Shown here piece after piece: positions 13,913 to 20,822 of a stretch of 23,370 bases of DNA (its first letter is position 1; every line of letters begins with the position of its first letter). Under the pieces are notes generated by a model. It saw nothing but the letters and a program-made list of their open reading frames with translations, was not told where the DNA came from and did no database searches. Source of the DNA: Actinomycetes bacterium (GTDB lineage: Bacteria > Actinomycetota > Acidimicrobiia > Acidimicrobiales > Bog-793); NCBI GenBank assembly GCA_021821585.1, contig JAKACF010000007.1, positions 1-23,370 on the forward strand, in the 5' to 3' direction. Position numbers and translations under genes: made by a program.

Positions 13913-16096
13913 ATGACCGTGCTGAACGCGACCGAGATCGACGCCCACCGCTGCGAGATCCACGTCAGCGTCCTCACCGACCGCTGCGCGGGCTGCCAGG
14001 AGTGCGTCATCCGCTGCCCCACCGGGGCGCTCACGATGGACACCACGCGCTGGGTGGCACAGGCCGAGGACTCGGCCTGTGTCGGGTGCCGCCAGTGCGT
14101 GAGGACCTGCCCCTTCTCCGCCATCGTCGTCTCGGGCCCGGTCGCCGTGGCCGAGCGGCATGACGTCCCGCCCGTGGCGATGCCCGCCCCGGCCGGCGTG
14201 GCGGAGGTGCGGGGAGGCTTTGCCAGCTGGAGCGAGGCGCTCGCTGAGGCCGACCGGTGCCTCGCCTGCCCCGACCCGACCTGTGTCCGGGGGTGTCCGA
14301 CCCACAACGACATCCCGGGCTTCATCTCCGCCCTCAAGCGACAGGACCTCGAAGGCGCGCACGACATCCTCGCCCGCACCACGGTGATGCCGGACGTCTG
14401 CTCGCGGGTGTGCAACCAGGCGGCCCAGTGCGAGGGTGCCTGCACGTGGTCGCTGGCGGGAGCCGCCCCGGTCGCCATCGGGCGGCTCGAGCGCTTCGTG
14501 GCCGACCACGAGCCGGTCCCGGCGCCCCGCCCCGGTGCGCCGATCGACCTGTCGGTGGCGATCGTCGGATCGGGTCCGGCCGCGATCGGCGCCGCCTCCG
14601 ATCTCGTCCGGGCGGGCGCCACTGTCACCGTCTACGAGAAGGACCCGGTGGCCGGTGGGCTGCTCACGTGGGGGATCCCCGACTTCACCCTGCCGGCGGA
14701 GGTCGCCTCCCGGCCGTGGAGGGACCTCGAGGCCGCCGGCGTCGAGGTGCGCACCGCGAGCGAGGTGCGCCCCGAGGCGCTCTCCCGGCTCGCCGAGGAG
14801 CACGACGCCGTCATCCTCGCCAACGGAGCGGGGGTCTCGATGCGCCCGCGGGCGGAGGGGCTCGACCTCGACGGCGTCGTGGATGCCACGAGCTTCCTGA
14901 AGGCGGCGAACGAGGCGCTCGCTCCCGGCGGGGACCCGCGTGCGCTGCTCGGCGAGCTCGGTCTCGCCGGGCGGGCGACGCCCCGTGTGCTCGTGCTCGG
15001 CGCCGGCAACACCGCCATGGACGTCGCTCGCAGCGCGAGGCGTCTGTCGATGTCCCCGGTGTGCATCGACTGGATGGACGAGCGCTTCGCCCTCGCCCGT
15101 CCAGACGAGCTCGAGGAGGCCCGACACGAGGGCGTGGAGATCCGCTTCTCCACCACCCTCACGCGCCTGCGGGGCGAGCGGCGGGTGGAGCGGGCCGAGC
15201 TGGCGGCGACCGTGCAGCGTCGTGCCGACCAGCGCCCGAGCGTGCTCGAGGCGGCGAGCGAGACGATCACCGTCGACCTCGTCGTCATGGCGATGGGCTA
15301 CCGGGCCGACGAGGCGTTCGCCCCCGTCGCCCCGGGCACGCCGCTCAAGAAGGCACCGGTCGGCCTGCCGGACCGCCGGTTCACCGCCAGCGGCATCCTC
15401 GCCGGCCCCGCCTCGCCGGCCGCCTTCGGCTACCCGGTGGGCCGCCTGGCCCTCGGGCGCGAGCGCGGGGTCGAGCTGGCCGCCCTCGCGGTGCACGAGC
15501 GCACCTGGGTGGTCGGCGACGCCCTCGTCGGGCCTTCGACGGTCGTCGAGGCGATGGCCCAGGGCCGGCGTGCGGCCACCGCCATCCTGCGGGCCCGGCC
15601 CGCCCGCCCGGGGCGGCCGCGCCCTGCTCAGGCCAAGAGGGTGCTCGTCTGCTACGAGAGCCGGGGCGGGCACACCCGCGCGGCCGCCGAGGCGCTCGCC
15701 GGGCAGTTCTCCGCCGCCGGCCACCGGGTGCGCACCCTTCCCGTGGCGGCGGTCGGGACGAACGAGCTCGCCAACGCCGACGTCGTCGTGGCGGGGACCT
15801 GGGTGGAGGGCTTCGTCGTGGCGGGCGTGCACCCCGCCGCCCCCATGCGCGCCTGGCTCTCGAGCCTGCCCCGGCTCGGGGGCAAGGAGGTCGGCGTGTT
15901 TTGCACCTACGGGGTCAATCCCCGTGGGGCCCTCTCGGAGATGCGCCAGGCCTTCGAGTCCCGTGGCGCCCGGGTGGTGGCCGAGGCAGCCTTCGGCCCG
16001 CGCCGCGGGCAGGCCGAGGCCTCGGTGCCCTTTGCGGCGGCGTTCGGCACCGGCGCCGAGAAGGCGGACCCCGCCGAGGCGGCGCTCGTGGACTGA
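13913..16096 (+). CDS. Ferredoxin - GltD-type FAD oxidoreductase - flavodoxin fusion protein
   Basis: A 727-residue cytoplasmic multi-domain redox protein. Residues 25-67 hold two [4Fe-4S] motifs, CAGCQECVIRCP and CVGCRQCVRTCP. Residues about 115-200 are the N-terminal FeS domain of glutamate synthase small subunit and related enzymes (CLACPDPTCVRGCP, then CSRVCNQAAQCEGAC). An FAD-binding fold begins near 216 (VAIVGSGPAAIGAA, EKDPVAGGLLTWGIPDF), and an NAD(P)H-binding fold near 358 (VLVLGAGNTAMDVARSARR), ending with DLVVMAMGY and VVGDALVGPSTVVEAM. From about 577 a flavodoxin-like domain starts with VLVCYESRGGHTRAAAEALA. It could pass electrons from NAD(P)H through FAD, FeS and FMN, perhaps to or from the NapH-like protein. 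It is not true glutamate synthase: no large subunit is nearby. Confidence 0.9.
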   Translation: MTVLNATEIDAHRCEIHVSVLTDRCAGCQECVIRCPTGALTMDTTRWVAQAEDSACVGCRQCVRTCPFSAIVVSGPVAVAERHDVPPVAMPAPAGVAEVRGGFASWSEALAEADRCLACPDPTCVRGCPTHNDIPGFISALKRQDLEGAHDILARTTVMPDVCSRVCNQAAQCEGACTWSLAGAAPVAIGRLERFVADHEPVPAPRPGAPIDLSVAIVGSGPAAIGAASDLVRAGATVTVYEKDPVAGGLLTWGIPDFTLPAEVASRPWRDLEAAGVEVRTASEVRPEALSRLAEEHDAVILANGAGVSMRPRAEGLDLDGVVDATSFLKAANEALAPGGDPRALLGELGLAGRATPRVLVLGAGNTAMDVARSARRLSMSPVCIDWMDERFALARPDELEEARHEGVEIRFSTTLTRLRGERRVERAELAATVQRRADQRPSVLEAASETITVDLVVMAMGYRADEAFAPVAPGTPLKKAPVGLPDRRFTASGILAGPASPAAFGYPVGRLALGRERGVELAALAVHERTWVVGDALVGPSTVVEAMAQGRRAATAILRARPARPGRPRPAQAKRVLVCYESRGGHTRAAAEALAGQFSAAGHRVRTLPVAAVGTNELANADVVVAGTWVEGFVVAGVHPAAPMRAWLSSLPRLGGKEVGVFCTYGVNPRGALSEMRQAFESRGARVVAEAAFGPRRGQAEASVPFAAAFGTGAEKADPAEAALVD

Positions 16097-16138
16097 GCTG
16101 CGTCGGCACGGCACGGCCTGCAGGCCTACCGGCGCTAG

Positions 16139-16161
16139 CCTGTCGTGAACCGAGAGACAGG
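16139..16161. promoter_or_regulatory. Inverted repeat upstream of rrf2B, candidate operator
   Basis: CCTGTC (16139-16144) and GACAGG (16156-16161) form perfect 6-bp arms around 11 nt, ending 10 nt before ATG 16172. The left arm overlaps TAGCCT, a possible -10 box. Size and position suit autoregulation by an Rrf2 dimer. A perfect 12-bp palindrome (16115-16126) lies just upstream. Confidence 0.4.
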
Positions 16162-16171
16162 ACCTGGACTC

Positions 16172-17116
16172 ATGGACATGACGTTGTCCAAGCGGGGCGA
16201 CTACGTGATGCGGGCGGCGATCTCTCTCGCGCGTGCCTTCGACCAGGGTGGCTCCCGCAAGATCAGAGAGGTCGTGGAGGACACCGAGGTTCCCCGCACG
16301 TTCGCCTCTCAGATACTGGCGGACCTCGTCCGGGCCGACCTCGCCGTCTCGAAGGCCGGGCGCGACGGCGGGTACCGCCTGCGCCGTCACCCGCGCGACA
16401 TCACCGTCCTCGAGGTCGTGGAGGCGGCCGAGGGGCCGTTGCGGGCCGAGCGCTGCGCCCTCGGGGAGGGCCCGTGCCGCTGGGAGGAGGTCTGCCCGCT
16501 GCACGAGACCTGGTCGGCGGCCACGACGGCGCTGAGGGAGCTGCTCGCCGAGACGAGCCTGGCGGCGGTGGCTGCTCGTGACGAGGCGATCGAGGCCGGC
16601 ACCTACGCCGTGCCGGCCGACTCGCACCGTGCCCACCCCTTCGTCGTCCACCTGCAGGACCTCGTCCAGGTGGAGGCGTCGGCCCCCGACGTCCGCGTCG
16701 GCCTCGCCCGGGCCGGGCGCGAGCTGCCGACACTCCTCGCCCAGGCGACCTCGCCCGAGGCCCGATCCGGCAGCTCACGGCGCCGACGCCAGGGCGTCGA
16801 CGTCTCGATCCTGCCCGTCGCGGGCGAGCCCTCCAACGGCACGGCGGGAGGCGGCGAGGGGTACATGCTCGCGTGGCGCCTGGCCGATGCGACGCCTCCG
16901 AGCTTCTTCGAAGGACAGCTCAGCGTCAGCGCGCTCGACCCGGAGCGCTGCGAGGTGAGCGTCTCCGGCTCCTGGCACGAGGAGGCGGGCGGTCGCACGG
17001 ACGATCTCGAGCGCCGGGCCCGTGCGACCCTCCGCTCGTTCCTGCGCCGCCTCGCCCAGTCGCTCGAGGACGGCGGCGCACCGGCGCCGGCCCGTTCCGC
17101 CGCGGCCCGGGCCTGA
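16172..17116 (+). CDS. Rrf2-family transcriptional regulator B with extra C-terminal domain
   Basis: A 314-residue protein, twice the usual Rrf2 length. Residues 1-150 form the Rrf2 domain: LSKRGDYVMRAAISLAR, KIREVVEDTEVPRTFASQIL and GRDGGYRLRRH. Cys95, Cys102 and Cys108 occupy exactly the same positions as in regulator A, and the two align without gaps to this point, so they are paralogues. The C-terminal half (about 160-305) has a beta-alpha pattern (VQVEASAPDVRVGLARAGRE, YMLAWRLADATPPSFF, CEVSVSGSW, then a long helix) resembling an SRPBCC ligand-binding fold; this is tentative. ATG 16172 is preferred over GTG 16145 because the domain begins there and AGGA lies about 9 nt upstream. It could combine cluster sensing with binding of a small hydrophobic ligand. 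Confidence 0.88.
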   Translation: MDMTLSKRGDYVMRAAISLARAFDQGGSRKIREVVEDTEVPRTFASQILADLVRADLAVSKAGRDGGYRLRRHPRDITVLEVVEAAEGPLRAERCALGEGPCRWEEVCPLHETWSAATTALRELLAETSLAAVAARDEAIEAGTYAVPADSHRAHPFVVHLQDLVQVEASAPDVRVGLARAGRELPTLLAQATSPEARSGSSRRRRQGVDVSILPVAGEPSNGTAGGGEGYMLAWRLADATPPSFFEGQLSVSALDPERCEVSVSGSWHEEAGGRTDDLERRARATLRSFLRRLAQSLEDGGAPAPARSAAARA

Positions 17117-17169
17117 GGCCGCCTGCGTCCGCCCGTCGCGGCCAGCGGCGGACCCGGCCCGGCCAGCCT

Positions 17170-17189
17170 GCGCCGGCGGGAGCCGGCGC
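17170..17189 (+). terminator. GC-rich hairpin after rrf2B
   Basis: GCGCCGGC and GCCGGCGC form perfect 8-bp arms around GGGA, 53 nt after the rrf2B stop and just before the next promoter. No T-tract follows, so intrinsic termination is uncertain, although actinobacterial terminators often lack one. Confidence 0.4.
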
Positions 17190-17206
17190 CCCGGTGGAAT
17201 GCACCC

Positions 17207-17234
17207 TTGACTCGGTCTGTGAGCGGGCTATATT
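17207..17234 (+). promoter_or_regulatory. Sigma-70-type promoter for the diiron protein operon
   Basis: TTGACT (17207-17212) and TATATT (17229-17234) are 16 nt apart, one of the few AT-rich spots in the region. Transcription would start near 17241 and give a leader of about 58 nt. GTGC/GCAC arms just downstream may be part of an operator. Confidence 0.65.
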
Positions 17235-17286
17235 ACGTGCAGCACCGCACTAAAGGTTGTGAGGGTTCGCGGCGGTGCCCGACCCG

Positions 17287-17292
17287 AGGAGG
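17287..17292 (+). promoter_or_regulatory. Shine-Dalgarno deciding the diiron gene start
   Basis: A perfect AGGAGG sits 6 nt before GTG 17299. This favours that start over the in-frame GTG at 17275, which would place the ribosome binding site inside the gene. Confidence 0.65.
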
Positions 17293-17298
17293 AGCGCG

Positions 17299-18414
17299 GT
17301 GGGGGAGCTGAGCGCCGATCTGTCCTACCTGGAACGTGCCGCCAAGGGGCAGTTCGACCTCGGCTGGCTGAAGGAGCCGGGAACCGAGTGGGGCGTCCGG
17401 GCCACGCCCGGCCGCGTGGGGCTCACCTTGCGCGACATCGCCGTCGGCTCCTACGGCGAGGTGCCGGACCGGCCCCCCCGCCGCACCATGGCGCCGAGGG
17501 GCTCGGCGGTCGACGACGACGTGCCCGACATGGGCTACACGATCAACGACAAGGCCGAGGTCTGGTCCGACAACGTCATGGAGCTCTACGAGGAGGCCGT
17601 CAGCCGGCAGTGGAGCGCGACCCGTGACGTGCCCTGGGCCGAGCTCGGCGAGCTGCCACCCGACCTCGAGCACGCCATGTGCCAGCTCGCCACCGTCCTC
17701 TCCGAGGTCGAGATGGTGGCCGCCGACTTCCCGGCGAAGTGGCTGTGGCGGATCAACCACGACTTCGTCGAGGCGAAGATGTTCCTCTGCACCCAGGTGA
17801 TGGACGAGGCACGCCACACCGAGGTCTTCCGCAAGCGGGCGCTCGCCGGCGGGGGCGGGCTCGGCCGGGCCAAGGCGGTGGTCGAGCAGTTCCTGAAGCT
17901 GATCCTCGACGCCGAGAGCTACGACGAGGGCTCTGCGCTCATGCACCTCCTCGGCGAGGGGATCGTGCTCTCGCTCTTCCGGGCCGGGGAGTTCCTCGCC
18001 CCCTCGCCGGTCGAGAAGCGGATCTTCCGCCTCTGCATGCAGGACGAGGCCCGCCACGTGGCGTACGGGACCATGCACCTGCGCTACCGGCTGCAGCGGG
18101 ATCCCTCGCTCGCCGAGGACTTCCACGCCTACCTCGACCGGGGCGAGGAGCTCATCTCGGTGCTGTTCACCACGCCGGAGGTCGTCGAGCCGACGACCAT
18201 CCTCGCCGCCGGGGGAGTGCGCCAGGCCGAGGAGCTCGCCCTCGGCGCCGCCGACGTCCTGCGGACCCGGGTCATCGAGGAGTACCTCGAGCGCTGCGCG
18301 AGGGCCGGCCTCGACCGTCGGTCCCGGATCCGGCTCCCGAAGCCCCTCCTCGAGGGCATCGCCGGCGTCGGCCCGGCCGGGCAGGACCAGCTGGAGGCCA
18401 GTCATGTCGCATGA
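17299..18414 (+). CDS. Ferritin-like diiron-carboxylate protein, probable oxygenase
   Basis: A 371-residue helical protein with the complete ligand set of a non-haem diiron centre: a Glu in SEVEMVA (Glu136 or Glu138), Glu170-x2-His173 in DEARH, Glu220 in LLGEGIVL and Glu250-x2-His253 in a second DEARH. This E, ExxH, E, ExxH order is that of ribonucleotide reductase R2 and bacterial multicomponent monooxygenase-type proteins. The radical Tyr context of true R2 is not evident and no large R1 subunit is nearby, so an oxygenase or oxidase of unknown substrate is more likely. GTG 17299 is chosen for its AGGAGG; GTG 17275 would add eight residues. It overlaps the next gene by 11 nt and has its own promoter at 17207-17234. 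Confidence 0.85.
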   Translation: MGELSADLSYLERAAKGQFDLGWLKEPGTEWGVRATPGRVGLTLRDIAVGSYGEVPDRPPRRTMAPRGSAVDDDVPDMGYTINDKAEVWSDNVMELYEEAVSRQWSATRDVPWAELGELPPDLEHAMCQLATVLSEVEMVAADFPAKWLWRINHDFVEAKMFLCTQVMDEARHTEVFRKRALAGGGGLGRAKAVVEQFLKLILDAESYDEGSALMHLLGEGIVLSLFRAGEFLAPSPVEKRIFRLCMQDEARHVAYGTMHLRYRLQRDPSLAEDFHAYLDRGEELISVLFTTPEVVEPTTILAAGGVRQAEELALGAADVLRTRVIEEYLERCARAGLDRRSRIRLPKPLLEGIAGVGPAGQDQLEASHVA

Positions 18415-18880
18415 CGAGCGGGTCCTTTTCCCGAGCGGCGCCTTCTTCGACGCCCTGGCGTCAGGAGCGAGCCGCGTGCTCGACCTCGAGCGCCTCGGCT
18501 TCGCCGAACTGCGCCTCGCCTTCGCCATGCGCGGTGCCGACGGCGCCACACGCAGCTTCGGCATCGTGTTCGACGGCTACGAGCTGTCGTCGGCCGGCGA
18601 GCTCGAGGACCTGTCGGCCTTCGACGCCGACGCCGTCGTGGAGGGGGAGCTCGCCACCTTCGGTGAGATGTTCGACAACATCGCCGCCCACGGGGGTGCC
18701 GACCTGCACCACACCTTCAACGCCCTCACCCTCGCCGGTGTCCCGCTCGAGGTGAAGGGCGACGACCCCGTCCGGCGTGACCGGGTCTTCCGCTATGCCG
18801 AGACGATCCAGCAGTTCCTCGACGCCGCCGCCGTGCTCGGAGCGGCGCCGGCGGACGAGCCGGCGCCCGCCCGGGCGTGA
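18404..18880 (+). CDS. Small SCP2-like protein, function unknown
   Basis: A 158-residue soluble protein with no Cys, signal peptide or membrane helix. An alternating pattern (RLAFAMRG, FGIVFDGYELS, AVVEGELATFGEMFDNIAAH) and a closing helix (RVFRYAETIQQFLDAAA) resemble sterol-carrier-protein-2 folds, which bind lipids or hydrophobic substrates; I hold this only loosely. Its ATG lies 11 nt inside the end of the diiron gene and the ferredoxin gene follows after 13 nt, so the three are almost certainly one operon. It might present a hydrophobic substrate to the diiron protein or act as its effector protein. Confidence 0.7.
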   Translation: MSHDERVLFPSGAFFDALASGASRVLDLERLGFAELRLAFAMRGADGATRSFGIVFDGYELSSAGELEDLSAFDADAVVEGELATFGEMFDNIAAHGGADLHHTFNALTLAGVPLEVKGDDPVRRDRVFRYAETIQQFLDAAAVLGAAPADEPAPARA

Positions 18881-18893
18881 GGACCTGCGAGGC

Positions 18894-19313
18894 GTGGCCT
18901 TCGCCGTCGGCCCGGACTGCATCGGCTGCGGGGCCTGCGAGTTCGCCTGCCCGACGGGCGCGCTGCGCCAGAGCGAGGGGTACCTCGTCACCTACTGGAT
19001 CGACCCGCTCACCTGTGACGACTGCGCCCGCTGCGTCGAGCTCTGCCCGGTCGCGGCCATCGCGCCCGACGACGCCTTCGCCGTCTGCTCCGGTCGCGGC
19101 TGCCCGCTCATGAGCCGCCGCTACGAGGGGTGGTCGTGCAGCCGCGGCCTCGACCGCTGCGACACCTGCGGCGGCGTGCTGTGGCGCGCCCCCGGGGGCG
19201 GGGCACTCTGCCCCGACTGCCGGAGGTCGACCGGCGATGCTCTCGCCGCCTGCCCGAAGCCGCGCCAACTCGCCCGGCAGCAGCAGAGGGCGGCGGCGGG
19301 CCGGCCCGGCTGA
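18894..19313 (+). CDS. Ferredoxin 2[4Fe-4S] with Cys-rich zinc-ribbon-like tail
   Basis: A 139-residue protein. Near the N-terminus it has two classic cluster motifs, CIGCGACEFACPTGAL and CDDCARCVELCPVAAI. After residue 65 come more Cys: CSGRGC, then WSCSRGLDRCDTCGG and LCPDCRR, the last two making a C-x2-C...C-x2-C zinc-ribbon-like pair. The tail is not part of ordinary ferredoxins. GTG 18894 is the most likely start because the homologous part begins immediately after it; the open frame further upstream overlaps the preceding gene and is Ser/Pro/Arg-rich shadow sequence. It probably donates electrons to the diiron protein of the same operon. Confidence 0.82.
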   Translation: MAFAVGPDCIGCGACEFACPTGALRQSEGYLVTYWIDPLTCDDCARCVELCPVAAIAPDDAFAVCSGRGCPLMSRRYEGWSCSRGLDRCDTCGGVLWRAPGGGALCPDCRRSTGDALAACPKPRQLARQQQRAAAGRPG

Positions 19314-19443
19314 GCTGTTCCCCAGCGGCTCGGCCGGGCCGGCACACCTCGGGCACTTCGGCCCTGGCGCGGCCGCCCGGCGAGGCACAGGCTCAGCCTG
19401 GCGGGGCATGGTGCCCGACGTTCTCGACGCAGGAGGGCGAGCG

Positions 19444-19922
19444 ATGCGGCGACGGTGGGTCCCTGTCTCCCTGGCGGCGCTGCTCGCCGCCGTTGCCGTC
19501 CCGAGTGTGGCGCTCGCCACCACCGGGACCCTCTCCTCCACGGTGGACCTGCAGTCGGCCGCCTGGCGGCTCGGCGCCATCAGCACGACGAGCAGCACGT
19601 TCCAGCCGGTCCCCGGCCTCAACAAGCGGACTGTGCCCGCGGCGAGGTCAGCGCCACCGTCAGCCTGGAGGGCGACGGCGCTCCGATGGGCGTGCTCGTC
19701 CGCATGGACGGCGGCCCGACGATGCGACCCGACGCGGTGAGGTTCACGCCGGCGGGCGGGATCGACACCACCTCGTTCACCTTCCTCATCAGCGCCCAGC
19801 CCTTCGAGGCGAACGACAACCACTACTTCGAGGTCGAGTGGCGCTCGCCGTTCCAGAGGACGACGACGCTCATCGAGGCGACGATGAACCTCGTCTACGC
19901 CGAAGGGACCCTCGCATGTTGA
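19444..19922 (+). pseudogene. Secreted protein of unknown function, split by a frameshift
   Basis: Reading starts at ATG 19444 behind AGGAGGG with a clear signal peptide (VPVSLAALLAAVAVPSVALA) and continues sensibly to about 19625 (STVDLQSAAWRLGAISTT, FQPVPGLNK). The natural continuation is then found in the frame one base back: ARGEVSATVSLEGDGAPMG through FTFLISAQPFEANDNHYF, to the stop at 19920-19922. One added base near 19620-19640 would give a single 159-residue secreted beta-rich protein. The original frame instead goes on as Arg/Ala/Ser-rich junk to 19740. No slippery heptamer or stimulatory structure is evident, so a real indel or a sequencing error is more likely than programmed frameshifting. 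Confidence 0.72.
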
Positions 19923-19992
19923 CGGCGGACGGGAGGCCTCCCGGGCGCCCGCGCACGGTCACGGCGCGGCGGGTGGCGTCTAGCCTCGTCAC

Positions 19993-20011
19993 GGCGCCCC
20001 CTCGGGGCGCC
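19993..20011. terminator. GC-rich hairpin in the 19923-20084 gap
   Basis: GGCGCCCC and GGGGCGCC form perfect 8-bp arms around CTC, 71 nt after the frameshifted gene. No T-tract follows. It may terminate the upstream transcript or lie in the leader of the next gene. Confidence 0.35.
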
Positions 20012-20084
20012 CGCCGCCGGGGAGTCGGCGGAACACGGGTGCCACGGCGGCGCCCGGCGTCCGGCAGGCGAGCCTGGAGGGTGG

Positions 20085-20669
20085 ATGGAGCGTTCGATCA
20101 CCGGCTTCCAGCTGGACGAGGCCGGGGACTACGTCGCCCACCTCGACTGCGGACATCGCCAGCACGTGCGGCACTGTCCGCCGTTCCAGCTCCGGGAGTG
20201 GGTGCTCGAAGAGGGCGGGCGGCGCGAGCGCCTCGGCTCGCCGATCGAGTGCCCGCTCTGCGACCGCTGCGAGCTCCCGGCCGACGCCCGCCTCGAGCAC
20301 CGCAGCCCGGAGTGGGACGAGCACAGCCTGCCGGCCGGGCTGCGCCGGGCCCACTGCCTCGGACGGGGGACCTGGGCGGTGCTCACCGTGCACGACGGCG
20401 CCCTCCGTCTCACGATCGCCGGCACCGATCCGCCGGTGAGCGAGCTCGGTCCCGGCGCCTCACACCCGGTCCCGCCCGGGGCGGAGCACGAGGTCACGCT
20501 CCTCGAGCCGGCGCGGGTGTCCCTCGAGTTCTACTCGGCCCCGCCCCCGCCCGACGACCCGGCGGCGAGCGGCGGTGAGGCGGCCTGTTGGGCCCACCTC
20601 GTCTGCGAGGAGTGCGGCGCCGTCGAGGGTGGCGAGCACCGGCCCGGCTGCCGGGCCTCGGAGGGCTGA
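20085..20669 (+). CDS. DUF3565 - DUF1971-like fusion protein
   Basis: A 194-residue cytoplasmic protein. Residues 1-62 match the pattern I know as DUF3565 (MERSITGFQLDEAGDYVAHL, then LDCGHRQHVRHCPPFQ, ending IECPLCDRCELP), with Cys/His that could bind zinc. Residues about 72-150 resemble DUF1971, the cupin-like module also found at the start of TehB (WDEHSLPAGLRRAHCLGRGT, PVPPGAEHEV). A short Cys-containing tail, CEECGAVEGGEHRPGC, follows a Pro/Gly linker and could form another metal site. GGAGGG lies just before the ATG. The two domain assignments are from memory of their patterns. The role of DUF3565 is unknown; TehB relatives act in tellurite or metalloid tolerance. Confidence 0.8.
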   Translation: MERSITGFQLDEAGDYVAHLDCGHRQHVRHCPPFQLREWVLEEGGRRERLGSPIECPLCDRCELPADARLEHRSPEWDEHSLPAGLRRAHCLGRGTWAVLTVHDGALRLTIAGTDPPVSELGPGASHPVPPGAEHEVTLLEPARVSLEFYSAPPPPDDPAASGGEAACWAHLVCEECGAVEGGEHRPGCRASEG

Positions 20670-20679
20670 GGCTCCGTCG

Positions 20680-20745
20680 GTTCGCACATCGTTCAGGTGT
20701 TGTTCACCTCGACGTCACCGTCGGGAGGCCTGGCGTTCACATGGA
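20680..20745 (+). promoter_or_regulatory. PHO-box-like array of 11-nt direct repeats
   Basis: Six consecutive 11-nt registers run from 20680. Units at 20680 (GTTCGCACATC), 20691 (GTTCAGGTGTT), 20702 (GTTCACCTCGA), 20713 (CGTCACCGTCG) and 20735 (GTTCACATGGA) match the GTTCACC-type core; only the unit at 20724 is degenerate. In Streptomyces, PhoP binds such 11-nt direct repeats under phosphate starvation. The array lies 78 nt before the start of a phosphate-permease-like gene. Confidence 0.7.
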
Positions 20746-20822
20746 ACCGGAAGGCTGAACACGAGGGGGACATCTCGTGACGCGGACTGGTCGCGTCCGT
20801 GAGCCAGGAGGGCGAGCGCCGG

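Noticed and set aside
12301..14628. 775-codon minus-strand open frame opposite the NapH-like and fusion genes
   Set aside because: Low-complexity His/Glu/Arg/Gly-rich shadow; the plus strand has clear iron-sulfur and flavin motifs.
13883..16651. 922-codon minus-strand open frame
   Set aside because: Same kind of GC-driven shadow, opposite a gene with unmistakable domains.
17299..18414. Ribonucleotide reductase small subunit
   Set aside because: The diiron ligands fit, but there is no large subunit and gene context is ferredoxin and SCP2-like, not nucleotide metabolism.
19610..19650. Programmed -1 frameshift site
   Set aside because: No X-XXY-YYZ slippery heptamer and no convincing downstream pseudoknot; an indel is simpler.
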